A stretch of 64,000 nucleotides of DNA from Candidatus Melainabacteria bacterium (GCA_022009935.1 CP091731.1:372001-436000); one strand, 5' to 3'; positions 43,531-52,576 are shown, counted from the first letter of the stretch. Notes: generated by a model from the letters alone, not told the origin. Numbers and translations: made by a program.

Positions 43531-43761
43531 TTACTTTCCTGCAGTCAAAACCAATCTGTTTAAATTGTCGTACACACCAATTTGTTTTAATTTGCTAAAT
43601 TTTTCACAAGCACGAGTAAGAATATTTTCTTTTGAAGGGAACAAATCAACTTCCTCTCCGTTTGTCATCTCAAGCGCCGTTGTTTTGATTATCCCCGACA
43701 TTATCTTCACATAATTTTCAAACTTTTCTTTTTCGTAGTTTTTAATTTTTGTTTTTGTCAT
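43531..43761 (-). CDS. Small island protein, 76 aa
   Basis: MTKTKIKNYEKEKFENYVKI begins an all-helical protein with TTALEMTNGEEVDLFPSKEN. ATG 43761 is chosen because AAAGGAG is 8 nt upstream; the longer frame to 43812 has none. Its stop is 5 nt before the replication gene start. Possibly a copy-control or recombination helper; family unknown. Confidence 0.6.
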   Translation of the reverse strand: MTKTKIKNYEKEKFENYVKIMSGIIKTTALEMTNGEEVDLFPSKENILTRACEKFSKLKQIGVYDNLNRLVLTAGK

Positions 43762-43801
43762 TTTTATACTCCTTTGTGGTAGTTCAAGATGGATTATATT
43801 T

Positions 43802-43997
43802 TTATATTCCAATCACTGTAACTGTTTCTAAATTGTGAGTTTTAACATATTCAGACAATGCCAAATTCACAAATCTTGAGCGTGAATAATTTTTTCATTG
43901 TTCGACATTTCTCAATACATTTAAACAATGGAATATCGAAGCCTACTGTTTTAATCATCTGTACGCTAAGTCCTTCCGTAATTTCTGTTTGGTTCAT
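43802..43997 (-). CDS. Ribbon-helix-helix-like regulator of the island (frameshifted)
   Basis: ATG 43997 with a strong SD (AAAGGAG) starts MNQTEITEGLSVQMIKTVGF. Removing one A near 43895 gives NYSRSRFVNLALSEYVKTHN, the RHH helix pattern (SRSRFVN...LSEYV). ~65 aa. First gene of the minus-strand island operon, so a likely autoregulator. A perfect 15-bp palindrome upstream at 44108-44122 is a candidate operator. Confidence 0.6.
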
Positions 43998-44399
43998 TTT
44001 TTCTCCTTTCTTGTCAAAGTCAAACCACACAAAGTTAACGGTCAACTCTTGCCGTTTTTTGTGTGTTTTTGGTATTATTAATTATTAAGTAAACTATTTA
44101 ATTAGTTGATAATTAAATTATCTAATTGCAAGTATAGGAAATGAATTTATAGCATCTCAATACGAGGATGTCAAAGATGAAATCCTCGAAAAAGTAGAAA
44201 AAATGCTTAAAGCAAAGGGGTTATAGTTTGATAAAATTGAGTAGCTTTTTAAATATTTTAACTCCTTTTATACCAAAAGTTAATTTTAAAGCGTACAAGA
44301 TTTGTGATAATTCATTTTTGTCATAAAAAACTCCTTTTTGCATTATAAAAAAACACAAAAAGAATAATTTTATGAATTTAATATTGTTGGGTTAAATAA
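43998..44399. other. Divergent control region of the island
   Basis: No complete gene. It contains a perfect palindrome GATAATTAAATTATC (44108-44122) inside an AT-rich stretch. An ORF tail without a start (44128-44226, FIASQYEDVKDEILEKVEKM) looks like the end of a lost small gene. AT-rich spacer leads into the plus-strand gene at 44400. Confidence 0.5.
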
Positions 44400-44582
44400 A
44401 TGTTTGGTTTAAAAAACAAAATAAGTACATTTTTACATAGTGTAATGTTTGAAAATTTTACTGCTATTTTTGGTGTTGGATTACATGGGCTTGTCATTGG
44501 TGTTATATCAACAGCTTTAATAGATGTAATTAATACACAAATAAAAGACACTAAAAAATATAAATCAAAGGAGAAAAAATGA
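44400..44582 (+). CDS. Small single-pass membrane protein, 60 aa
   Basis: MFGLKNKISTFLHSVMFENF then a hydrophobic Gly-rich segment (AIFGVGLHGLVIGVISTALI) and a basic tail. It overlaps the next gene by 4 nt (ATGA), so the two are coupled. Holin-like in size, but unassigned. Confidence 0.5.
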   Translation: MFGLKNKISTFLHSVMFENFTAIFGVGLHGLVIGVISTALIDVINTQIKDTKKYKSKEKK

Positions 44583-44794
44583 AAAAAAATTGTTTGATAT
44601 TTTGTTTTCTATTTTCTATAATAGGTGGTTTAAACGTTGCAGATGCAAAAATGGTTGTATTTAATACAAAAACTATGAAATACCACAACGTTTACTGCAA
44701 ATGGGCACAAAAATGTACAGTTAATTGTATTAAACTTGAGCAAGAAAAAGCCATTAAAAAAGGTGGTAGACCATGCAAAGTTTGTGGTGGCTAA
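44579..44794 (+). CDS. Small secreted cysteine-rich protein, 71 aa
   Basis: Signal peptide (NCLIFCFLFSIIGGLNVADA), then MKYHNVYCKWAQKCTVNCIK and a C-terminal KKGGRPCKVCGG, giving five cysteines after cleavage. The C-terminal GGRPCKVC resembles the 'surface-exposed Ada-like' metal-binding patches of competence and secreted nuclease-associated proteins (HxxxC ... GGRPCKxC). Strong SD AAAGGAG. Confidence 0.6.
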   Translation: MKKNCLIFCFLFSIIGGLNVADAKMVVFNTKTMKYHNVYCKWAQKCTVNCIKLEQEKAIKKGGRPCKVCGG

Positions 44795-44864
44795 ACTAGT
44801 TTAAATGGTGTCAAAAAAATTGAAACAAATGATGCTAAAAAATAAATTAGGTTGATTTGTTTTG

Positions 44865-44883
44865 AACTAGGACAACATCTTGA
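44865..44883. repeat. Solitary IS-end-like sequence
   Basis: AACTAGGACAACATCTTGA matches 16 of 19 positions of the reverse complement of 53276-53294, which flanks an IS transposase relic. It overlaps the -35 of the RNA candidate that follows. Confidence 0.45.
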
Positions 44884-44906
44884 AAAAAATAAAAAAGTGA
44901 TATAAT
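44880..44906 (+). promoter_or_regulatory. Promoter of the structured RNA candidate
   Basis: TTGAAA (44880-44885), 15-nt spacer, TATAAT (44901-44906), placing +1 at about 44911-44913. Confidence 0.55.
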
Positions 44907-44910
44907 AATA

Positions 44911-45150
44911 CCATAGGGTGGCAGCTTGAGAAACTGCCGATAGCCTTTAGAGATCTAGATGGTTCTTATTCTTTTGAGTGGGAACCATTTTTTAATATGC
45001 ATAAAATCAAAAAGATTAATAATAAAGTCAGATTGATATCATTCATACAGACCTCTCTTTCTAGTCGGACACACGCCCGAAGTCATAAAAATATTTGTGA
45101 CGGTGTTCCTTTTGAAAAAAGCTATCTTTTTACCCTATGGTTATTTTTTT
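44911..45150 (+). ncRNA. Candidate structured non-coding RNA, ~230-240 nt
   Basis: No ORF explains the region. The ends pair: CCATAGGGT (44911-44919) with ACCCTATGG (45132-45140), followed by a T-run. Next are hairpin GGCAG/CTGCC (44920-44938) and a second long-range stem GATAGC (44939-44944) with GCTATC (45121-45126), making a three-way junction. Inside are hairpin ATGGTTC/GAACCAT (44959-44988, followed by T6, so a possible early terminator) and a compound hairpin GGACAC...GTGTTCC (45067-45109) enclosing GTCATAAA/TTTGTGAC. A -10 TATAAT sits at the right distance. I matched it to no known RNA; conserved motifs of RNase P, tmRNA and SRP RNA are absent. Confidence 0.55.
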
Positions 45151-45296
45151 CAAAGTTCGATAATTAAGTATATCATAAAAGCTTCAAAAAAATTAATTGT
45201 TTATTAAGTAATGACAAATTTAAAAATTTTGTTTAAACTATAAAACGTAAATTGAATAATCTGAATTATTCAATTGCTCCCAATGAGGACACTGGG

Positions 45297-45867
45297 GTGA
45301 CCTGTCCCCCAAAAGAGTACAATTAACTCGCAAGTAAATTCTATATTCAACCGGAGTCATTTTGCTTTTATCCCATTGTCGTCTTTATTGTTGTAGTAAT
45401 ACATATAATCGTCTATTACTTGAATAACGTGTTCAAAAGTTTTTAATCCTATTAAACATATTTCATCTTTTAAATTCAAAAAAATGATTCTATTACTGCA
45501 TTATCTCTTGGACCGGCAGGAGATGACATTGATTGAGTTAATCCATGTTCCAATAATAAATCTCTGTAATCCTTGCTTGCAAATTGACTTCCTCTGTCTG
45601 AATGGATTATTTTTGAATATTTATTTCTTTGTTCTCAAATTTAATTCTTTCATAATTCTGGATATTTTCTTTTCTATTCATTATTTTTTCCGTGAATATC
45701 TTCTAAATCCATTTTTATCCTTCTAATTCCTCTTGCACCTTTTATTTCTTTCAAGTAATTTTTTGATATGCAGATTTCTTTTTGTAAATTTTTCCATTTT
45801 TTCCACCCTTTCTTTTTTTATACTACACTTGCTACTTTGTTTGTACACTTTTTAGGGGATAGTTCAC
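45297..45867 (-). mobile_element. Internally deleted IS3-family element with terminal inverted repeats
   Basis: Imperfect terminal inverted repeats of ~26 bp: 45297-45321 (plus strand GTGACCTGTCCCCCAAAAG...) and 45842-45867 (TGTACACTTTTTAGGGGATA...). They share GTAC, CTTTT, GGGGA and TCAC at matching positions. The 571-bp element keeps only parts of the transposase gene. OrfA and the middle of OrfB are gone, so it would need a full-length partner to move. Confidence 0.75.
45299..45800 (-). pseudogene. IS3-family transposase OrfB fragment
   Basis: On the minus strand a start-proximal part (KNYLKEIKGARGIRRIKMDL, then ISRIMKELNLRTKK) jumps directly to the second half of the rve catalytic domain: IIHSDRGSQFASKDYRD (second Asp) and SPAGPRDNAVIESFF (catalytic Glu). 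It ends WDKSKMTPVEYR. The segment with the first catalytic Asp is absent. Several frame breaks add to the decay. Confidence 0.8.
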
Positions 45868-46298
45868 ACATAAGGCACGGCTCTGTTCGCTAGAAAGAAA
45901 TCCAAGACGGACAACGACTAATCTGCAGTCCGTTATATAAACCTAAAGCAAAAAACATGAAGAAAAAAGATATAATTGGACTTCAACGCTATAATTAAGC
46001 AAAAGTCAATCCACGTTGGTGGATGAAATCAAATTGTTGAACACGCGCAGCCCGTCATATAAAAACTAAAACAAAAAAAACATGAAGAAAAAGATATAAT
46101 TGGACTTCAACGCTATAATTAAGCAAAAGTCAATCCACGTTTGGGAAAGAAATCAAAAATTGAGGGGCGCTGTCTTGGATTACGTCGGGTTCGGAACTAT
46201 GCAACTTCGTTTCATAATTTTTCACAAAATTATTTCACTCCGTTCAGTTCCTCACAATCAGGCGAAGCCAACGACGAATCCGCAGCCCGTCATATAAA
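45868..46298. repeat. Intergenic repeat cluster E (tandem 125-bp repeats)
   Basis: No gene supported. 45951-46019 and 46075-46143 are near-identical direct repeats 124 bp apart (ACTTCAACGCT...AATCCACGTT). 46031-46060 repeats the right arm of the inverted repeat at 9998-10022. 46171-46283 is a copy of the TGTCTTGGATTACG module also at 41216 and 56714. The glycosidase stop lies at the edge. Confidence 0.8.
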
Positions 46299-47112
46299 TT
46301 ATCTAACGATTAAAAAAGATTTGAGTTTTCGTGGGGTTTTGTTGCTTGAGAATATTTCAAAATCCTTAAAATTGACTGAAGTTGAAGGTCCGCCATCAAG
46401 ATTTAACGCTTTTTCAAATCCAAATGACATTAACACTCTTTGTAATTGAGGTAAAGACATAGGATTTTCTTTGCTTACAACGATAAAATATAAATCATTG
46501 CTATTTTTTTTCAAAGCCACAACACTTCTTGCTCTCTTTTGAAGCACTGAAGCCGCTTCTGTTATGACCTTTCCTTTTTCATCCTTCAATATAAAAAACT
46601 CTTTTTCCAAATCCATAACCGGCAAGATGATAGACCACCTTGAATAGAATGCACTATTGTTTCATTTTTTCAACTGCATCATAAGGATAACAAATGTCAT
46701 ATTTTATTTTATTTTTTTACTTTTAATACCCGAAATTCACCACGATTTGAAATTTTGTTCAAATGAGGCAAAATTTTTTGTTTTTAATTAAGTTTTCATT
46801 GTCTTTTAAATCAGCAGCCAATTTTTGATTGATTACAACATTTGAAGTTGTTTTTTGATTGCTTGGGTCAAAAAAGCCGGCATTTATAACAAGCTTACTT
46901 TTCGTTATGTTAAAAAACATCACGATTTGTTATTAAATTATCTGAAACATAAGGTACAACTTCAAATTTGCCGTTGTTGGGGATTCTAAAAACAAACACA
47001 CCTTCAATTGGTTTTAAAAATTTAATTTCGTTGTTTTGTATAAACACTTTCCCAAAAGACGGACACACAAAAAATAATAAAAAGCAAAACACAAAAATAT
47101 TCTACATTTCAT
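46299..47112 (-). CDS. Phosphodiester glycosidase (NAGPA/DUF2233 family) with signal peptide (frameshifted)
   Basis: Hydrolyses sugar-phosphodiesters in characterised relatives. Signal peptide core FVFCFLLFFVCPSFG, then IKFLKPIEGVFVFRIPNNGK, KSKLVINAGFFDPSN (the conserved NAGFF), VVINQKLAADLK, IVHSIQGGPMILP, and the hallmark ALNLDGGPSTSVNF near the C-terminus. Breaks are near 47075, 46920, 46780, 46725 and 46625. The start at ATG 47112 lies 2 nt after the permease stop. Co-transcription with LPS export genes suggests an envelope-glycan substrate (inference). Confidence 0.82.
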
Positions 47113-47113
47113 C

Positions 47114-48317
47114 TTATAAATCTTTCATTTTTTTAATAATTAATATTGCAACAAACACCAAAATCGGCTGAATTGTTGATGTTATCCATGGATTGACGAT
47201 TGATTTTTCAGCCAACATGTCAAAAAACGGCAATGTTATAAAATATGCAAAAATTACCCCAATTGCAGCGGTAAAACCAATGAGCCTTTGTTCTCGAACT
47301 TTTGAAAAACCAAGCAAACATCCCAGAATTGTAAATAAAAACACATAAAAGATATGCGAGTGTCGTTGAATAAGTTTATTTAAATAATAATTATATTCAT
47401 CATTAAAGTTTTCTTGTTTCAACAATTTTAAATAATTTTTAACTCGTTATTTGAAATTTCTTTTTTTTTTTTTATTGAATATAACATCATTTTATGAACA
47501 TTTGTAGCTAAATTTCCTTCGTTGTATATTTGATAAGTTTGTGGAGTGTCAATTTTGTCATAAACACCTTGTGAAGTTATATCATATTGCTTAACACCAT
47601 AAAGAGTCCATTTTTGCCGTCATCAACAGCATAATCAGAAATGGTAATTCGAGATAAATCGCTCAATTCGTTAGCATTATTACTATTTTTATAAAAATCA
47701 AGTACAACAACGTTATTAATGTCATTTTTAGTGGTGAAATTTGACACAATAACCACCTGTTTCAAATCGTTATTAATATCTTTTATATTATGTACAAAAT
47801 AACCATCACGCACACTATCTTTAATTTCGACAAGTCTTGAAGTTGAATATGGGATAAAATACCCTTCAACAAAGAAACACAAAACAGTTAAAGCTAAACT
47901 CAAAACAACAGGAGCTGCAACTATCCTTTTGAAATTCAATCCAATAGCTCGAAAATGGTAAGTTCACTATCTTTGCTTAACTTGTCAAAAGTGAACAAAC
48001 TTCCCAACAACAACCCTGACAGGCAATGCCCGACCCAAAATTTCAGGTGTTTTAAAAATTAAAATTTTTATGGCAGTTATTGTAGTTATATCACCTTTCA
48101 TCGCTTGTCTGATTGTGTTAAACAATGTTTCAGGTGCAATCCACACTATCATAAAAGGAATATACAAGCAAAAACAGCTTTGCAAACAGACATAAAGACG
48201 TACCTATCAAAAATACTTATTCTAAGCTTTTTTTAAAAGTTTGTCTTTTTTGTTTTTTTTTGCGTTTTGCTCTATTTTATCAGAAGCTATATTTTTTTCT
48301 TTTAAATTAATACTCAT
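47114..48317 (-). CDS. LptF/LptG-type LPS export permease (frameshifted)
   Basis: Inner-membrane YjgP/YjgQ permease that with LptB extracts LPS. After a Lys-rich N-terminal tail come YVFMSVCKAVFACIFLFMIV and RQAMKGDITTITAIKIL. FKRIVAAPVVLSLALTVLCF (membrane) is followed by a periplasmic beta-jellyroll (SRLVEIKDSVRDGYF...). Three C-terminal helices end with RHSHIFYVFLFTILGCLLGF and IGVIFAYFITLPFFDML. Breaks are near 48225, 47980, 47600 and 47440. ~400 aa. It starts 18 nt after lptB, with which it forms an export operon. Confidence 0.82.
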
Positions 48318-48335
48318 TAGTTTTATACACCAAAA

Positions 48336-49064
48336 TTACAAAGTAAAATCTTTGCCTAAGTAAAATTCCTTGGCAACAGGGTCAACTGCAACATCTTCAC
48401 TTTTGCCTGAAATTTTTATTTTACCGTCAAAAATAACATAAGCTCTATCAGTAATGGACAAAGTAGCTTTAGGGTTGTGGTCTGTTATTAAAACACCTAA
48501 GTTTTTTTTCTTTAGATAGTTTTTGGATATTATCCTTAATTTCGCCTATTGCAATTGGGTCAATTCCTGTAAATGGCTCATCAAGAAGAATGAACTCGGG
48601 GCTTGCAGCCAAAGCACGAGCCAATTCAACACGTCTTCTTTCACCTCCTGATAAGGCTATTGAAGGTTCTTTTCTCAACTTCGCAACCCCAAATTCATTG
48701 AGTAAATCTTCCAATTTTTGTCTTTTTTCTTCTTTCGAAAGTTTTTCATTTAACTCCAAAACAAGTTTTATGTTGTCTTCAACTGACAATTTTCTAAATA
48801 TTGATGACTCTTGAGGCAAATATCCAATTCCTGCAAGTGCTCTATCTGACATAGTGACATTAGTTATATCTTCATCATCCAAATACACCTTGCCGGAATT
48901 TGCTTTAACAAGACCTACAATCATATAAAAATGTTGTCGTTTTGCCTGCACCGTTTGGTCAAAGCAATCCAACAACCTCACCTTTATTTACTGTAAAAAG
49001 ATATGTCATTTACAACGCGTCTATCACCATATATCTTAACTAAGTTTTCAGCTTTTATTTGCAT
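48336..49064 (-). CDS. lptB: LPS export ABC transporter ATP-binding protein LptB (frameshifted, in-frame TGA)
   Basis: 242 aa as expected. It starts MQIKAENLVKIYGDRRVVND. The Walker A region reads LL-TGA-PNGAGKTTTF where the family has a Gly before PNGAGKTT, so the first P-loop Gly codon GGA appears as TGA. Then come GYLPQESSIFRKLSVEDNIK (LptB-type Q-loop), signature ALSGGERRRVELARALA, Walker B EFILLDEPFTGIDPIA, and a restored LITDHN H-loop. Breaks are near 48985, 48935 and 48500. A start region made of tandem duplications lies upstream. Confidence 0.92.
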
Positions 49065-49330
49065 TCCCACAATCCTTCAAATCAAGTCCAACCCCTTGTG
49101 CATGTTTTTATTTGCATTTCCACAATCCTTCAAATCAAGTCCAACCCTTGTGCCATGTTTTTATTTGCATTTCCACAATCCTTCAAATCAAGTCCAACCC
49201 TTGTGTAAGTTTTTATTTGCATTTCCACAATCCTTCAAATCAAGTCCAACCCTTTGTGCACGTTTTTTATTTGCATTTCCACAATCCTTCAAATCAAGTC
49301 CAACCCTTTGTGCATGTTTTTTATTTTCAT
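49056..49330 (-). repeat. Tandem ~52-bp repeats duplicating the lptB start region
   Basis: Five near-identical units with no unique spacers. Read on the minus strand, each has GAAGGATTGTGGAA (an SD-like AAGGA), then ATGCAAATAAAA identical to the first codons of lptB, then a short frame that mostly hits TGA just before the next SD. The last unit is the real lptB start. Confidence 0.9.
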
Positions 49331-49380
49331 TCCCTTAACTTTCAGCGCAAGCCCAATTTTAATAATACCTGAAAAAATTA

Positions 49381-50601
49381 TCAAAAACAACTTTTTACAA
49401 TAGCTTTTATATTATTATCAACAATTTTATTTAATATTTTCTCTTGATTTAAATTATCCAGCCCATTTATGCTTTTTAATGTATTTATTATTTCACAAGT
49501 TATACGGTCATTTGAAGTTTCGAGTAATTTTTTTAAACTATTTTTTGCATCAAGAATTTGAAGTTCAGATATCAAATTTAAAGTATCCGTTAAAAATACA
49601 GAATTTAAATCTATATCTTTTATTAATATTTTTTTAATTGTATTTTAAATTCTTCATTATAATTTTCAAATATTTTTTGAATTTCATTAAGTTCATTTTT
49701 GGTATTTTTATTTTCATCAAATGTATATTCATCATTTTGAGTTATTAAATCAAACTTCAACATTGTGTTTAATATTACTAATGCTTCATTTTGATTAATA
49801 TTTTGTTTAGAAGATAAATAATTTATAATTTGTTTTATTTTATAATTAAAAACTTCACATAATGGCAATATTTCACCCAATCCATCAATGATACAATTGA
49901 AACAAAAAGAGCTTCGTTTTTTCCTTGCTTGATTTCATCTGATATATCAACCAAATAAGGAATTTCACAAGCAATGTTTTCTTTCATGTGACTTTGCTTT
50001 AGGGCTTCATAAAGCTTATCTGCAAGTTTTTTATCTCCAAATGCTACAATAAATTTAACAGCTTTTTAAAACTTCAAAATCATCTTTTGTTTCAAGCTTT
50101 TGACAAGCTAATTCCAAGCCTGTGTAATCATTCATTTCCTTCAAACTTTGAGCACAATTGAGCATCAAAGGTTCAAAATCACAAAACGCGTTTTTTGTTT
50201 AATGCATCAATAGCTATAGTATCAGGAATATAATAAAAATATTTTGCACAATACAATTTTTCAATATCACTTGAATTATCTGCTTCAAATATTTCTAATA
50301 TTTTGTCTGTTAAATCTTCATTTGCATATTTAACAAGAATTGAAACAACAAAATCATCCAAATTGTAACTATAATATTTGAAAAATTTTAACAGATTTAA
50401 ATAATTTTCGTTGTTAATAACATGCTCAAATCGGGTTTTGACATTATTCTGAACAAAATCGAACAAAAATTCGAATTTTAAAGCAAAATATTCAATAAAT
50501 TCTTCGTTACTATGACTATTTAAAACTTCATTGGCTGCTTTTAATGCCAAATGTTCATTTTACCTGTTAAATTTTTTAAACAAAACTTCTTTATTATCCA
50601 T
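49381..50601 (-). CDS. HEAT-like helical repeat protein (frameshifted)
   Basis: ~405 aa, not a defined family. Helical pairs repeat at ~35-residue spacing, for example YLNLLKFFKYYSYNLDDFVV, CAQSLKEMNDYTGLELACQK and DFEVLKAVKFIVAFGDKKLA, consistent with a HEAT/solenoid. Breaks are near 50565, 50180, 50065, 49905 and 49600. No SD; TATAAT lies 6 nt before ATG 50601. It may share ancestry with the 196-aa protein at 1854. Confidence 0.6.
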
Positions 50602-50607
50602 TTTTTT

Positions 50608-50613
50608 ATTATA
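50608..50613 (-). promoter_or_regulatory. -10 element of the HEAT-like gene
   Basis: Minus-strand TATAAT, 6-nt gap (six A), ATG 50601, with no SD; leaderless spacing. Confidence 0.5.
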
Positions 50614-50648
50614 GAACATAATTTGATTTTTTAGTATCATAATATTAT

Positions 50649-51756
50649 ATGAAAAAAAATGAAGAATTGATTAAAGAAGTTAATAAATGTTCTCGTTGCA
50701 CACTTTGTTTATCGGTATGCCCACTTTATCAAGCACAAAAAAGATGAAACAAAAAGTGCAAAAGGTTTTTGAATATAATTTATGGTATTTTATCAGGTAA
50801 GATAAAGTTTAATAAAAAAATTGATTTAACTTGTTTTGTATTGCAATAAATGTCAAGATTTCTGCCCAAGTGATATAAATTTGGTCGATATTTTATCCGG
50901 TTTTAAACATAATTTTAAAGCTTCAAAATATAACCCGTTTTTGTTTCAAATAAAATGGAATGCTTTTTCTATTATTCTTAAAATGTATAGAGTTTTAAAA
51001 TTAAATCATTTTTTGAAAAAACAGTTTTTTGCAAACTTTGTCTTGCCGGAATGTTAAAATTGATAAAAATTTAAAGAAAATACCCAAAGACAAAAAAGTT
51101 GTTTTTTTTGAAGGATGCTTTAATCGTTATGTAAACCAAAACTCAAAAAATTCTGTGATAAACCTGTTGTCAAAAAATGGGTATCAGGTTGTTGTGCCGG
51201 ATTTCGGTTGTTGCAATATAAACAGCTACTTTGACGGTGATTTTAGTTGTTTTGAAAAAAGTTGGAAAAACAAAATAAAAAAAATAGCTAAAGATACTGA
51301 TTTTGTACTTTTTGATTGTGATACTTGTTTGAAATCATTTAAAATTTATGTTGATAAATTTGATAAAAATTTGAGTCTAAAAGCTTTAAGTTTTATTGAA
51401 TTTGCAAATCAAACAGGCTTGAAAATTTTTGAGAATAAAAAATGCGAAAACATTATTTACCACAAACCTTGTCAAAGTGACAACACTTGCAAAAATATTT
51501 TGAAAACCAAAATCCCAAATTTGAAAGATATTGAAAATTTTGAAAAATGCTGTGGGTTTGGTTCTTTGCTTGGGTTTGAAAATTTTGAACTTTGTAAAAA
51601 ATTGCAAAAGATAAATTTAACAGTGTTCAAATTAACTCAGGTGATACAATAGTGACAAGCTGTAATCTGTGTAAAATCGGACTTTTATTGGGGCTTCAGG
51701 AAAATAATATTGATAACGGCGCAAAAGTTATCAATATTTCTGAATTATTTTTATAA
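50649..51756 (+). CDS. GlcF/HdrD-type iron-sulfur protein with CCG domains (frameshifted)
   Basis: ~369 aa, cytoplasmic or membrane-associated redox subunit. Two 4Fe-4S motifs at the N-terminus (CSRCTLCLSVCP and CNKCQDFCP), then two cysteine-rich CCG domains (FFEGCFNRY...FGCCNINSYF, and HKPCQ...EKCCGFGSLLG...SCNLCK). This is the GlcF layout (glycolate oxidase Fe-S subunit). No glcD/E flavoprotein gene is adjacent, so the electron donor is unknown; lactate or heterodisulfide-type partners are possible. Breaks are near 50740, 50840, 51055 and 51625. The 3' end overlaps prmC by 6 bp. Confidence 0.82.
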
Positions 51757-51770
51757 CTTTTGCGCCGTTA
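51714..51770. terminator. Hairpin inside overlapping gene ends
   Basis: Perfect 18-bp arms 51714-51731 and 51753-51770 (GGCGCAAAAG core) around a 21-nt loop. It lies within the last codons of both the GlcF-like gene (plus) and prmC (minus), probably a bidirectional terminator. Confidence 0.7.
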
Positions 51771-52576
51771 TTACCCTTTCAATGTTGTTTAAATCTTTGT
51801 ATATTTTTACGTTTTGAAAATTATTGCTTAAAAATAAGTCTTCAACAAGGATTGATTGGTTTATTCCAATCTCAAAAAGCTAAAAAACCACTTTTATGGA
51901 GAAATTTTTGAGAATTTTGAATAATTTTCTTGTAAAAATCAATCCCTTGTTCATCATTGGCAAACAAAGCTTGGTGAGGTTCAAAATCTTTCACTTCTTT
52001 TGAAGTTTTTCCATCTCTTTAATCGGGATGTATGGCGGATTTGAAACAATTAAATCATATTTGTCTTGGACGTTTTCAAACAAATCGGACTTAAAAAACT
52101 TGACGTTTGTGTTCAGATTTTGAGAGTTGGCTTTTGCAATTTTTAATGCTTCAGATGATATATCACAGGAGTCAACGTTGCAGTTTGTAAGTTTATTAAG
52201 CATTATTGATATAATTCCGGTGCCACAACCGATATCAAGAACTTTAGAATTTTTATTAACTAAATTTTGACAAGTTTTAATTAATAATTCTGTTTCAACC
52301 CTTGGGATTAAAGTGTCCTTAGATACAAGAAACTTGTTATCCATAAAAATTGTAAAACCTAAAATTTGCATTAATGGTTGTTTTGTAGTGGCTCTTTTTT
52401 TTACTATTTCAAAAGCTTTTTTCAAAAGATTTTCATCATTTTTTTACCTAGAATTATATCCTCAAACTTTATATTTAAAACATATTTAAGTATAAAATCA
52501 ATTTCTGCTTGTGCCTCTGATTTTTCAATTCCGCTTTCAAAAACATGGTTTTTAAATTTCTAATATTATTGTCCAA
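51751..52576 (-). CDS. prmC: Release factor glutamine methyltransferase (frameshifted)
   Basis: Methylates the GGQ glutamine of RF1/RF2. N-terminal helical domain (KSEAQAEIDFILKYVLNIKF), then PLMQILGFTIFMDNKFLVSK, LIPRVETELLI (signature), KVLDIGCGTGIISI (motif I), DLIVSNPPYIP (catalytic NPPY) and HQALFANDEQGIDFY. Breaks are near 52440, 52535, 52005 and 51880. No ATG fits the restored N-terminus; TTG 52576 with GAGG 12 nt upstream, 6 nt after the preceding gene, is the best start. ~275 aa, normal. Confidence 0.9.

Noticed and set aside
49056..49330. CRISPR-like array
   Set aside because: The units are nearly identical along their whole ~52 bp with no unique spacers, and no cas genes are nearby; it is a plain tandem repeat copying the lptB start.
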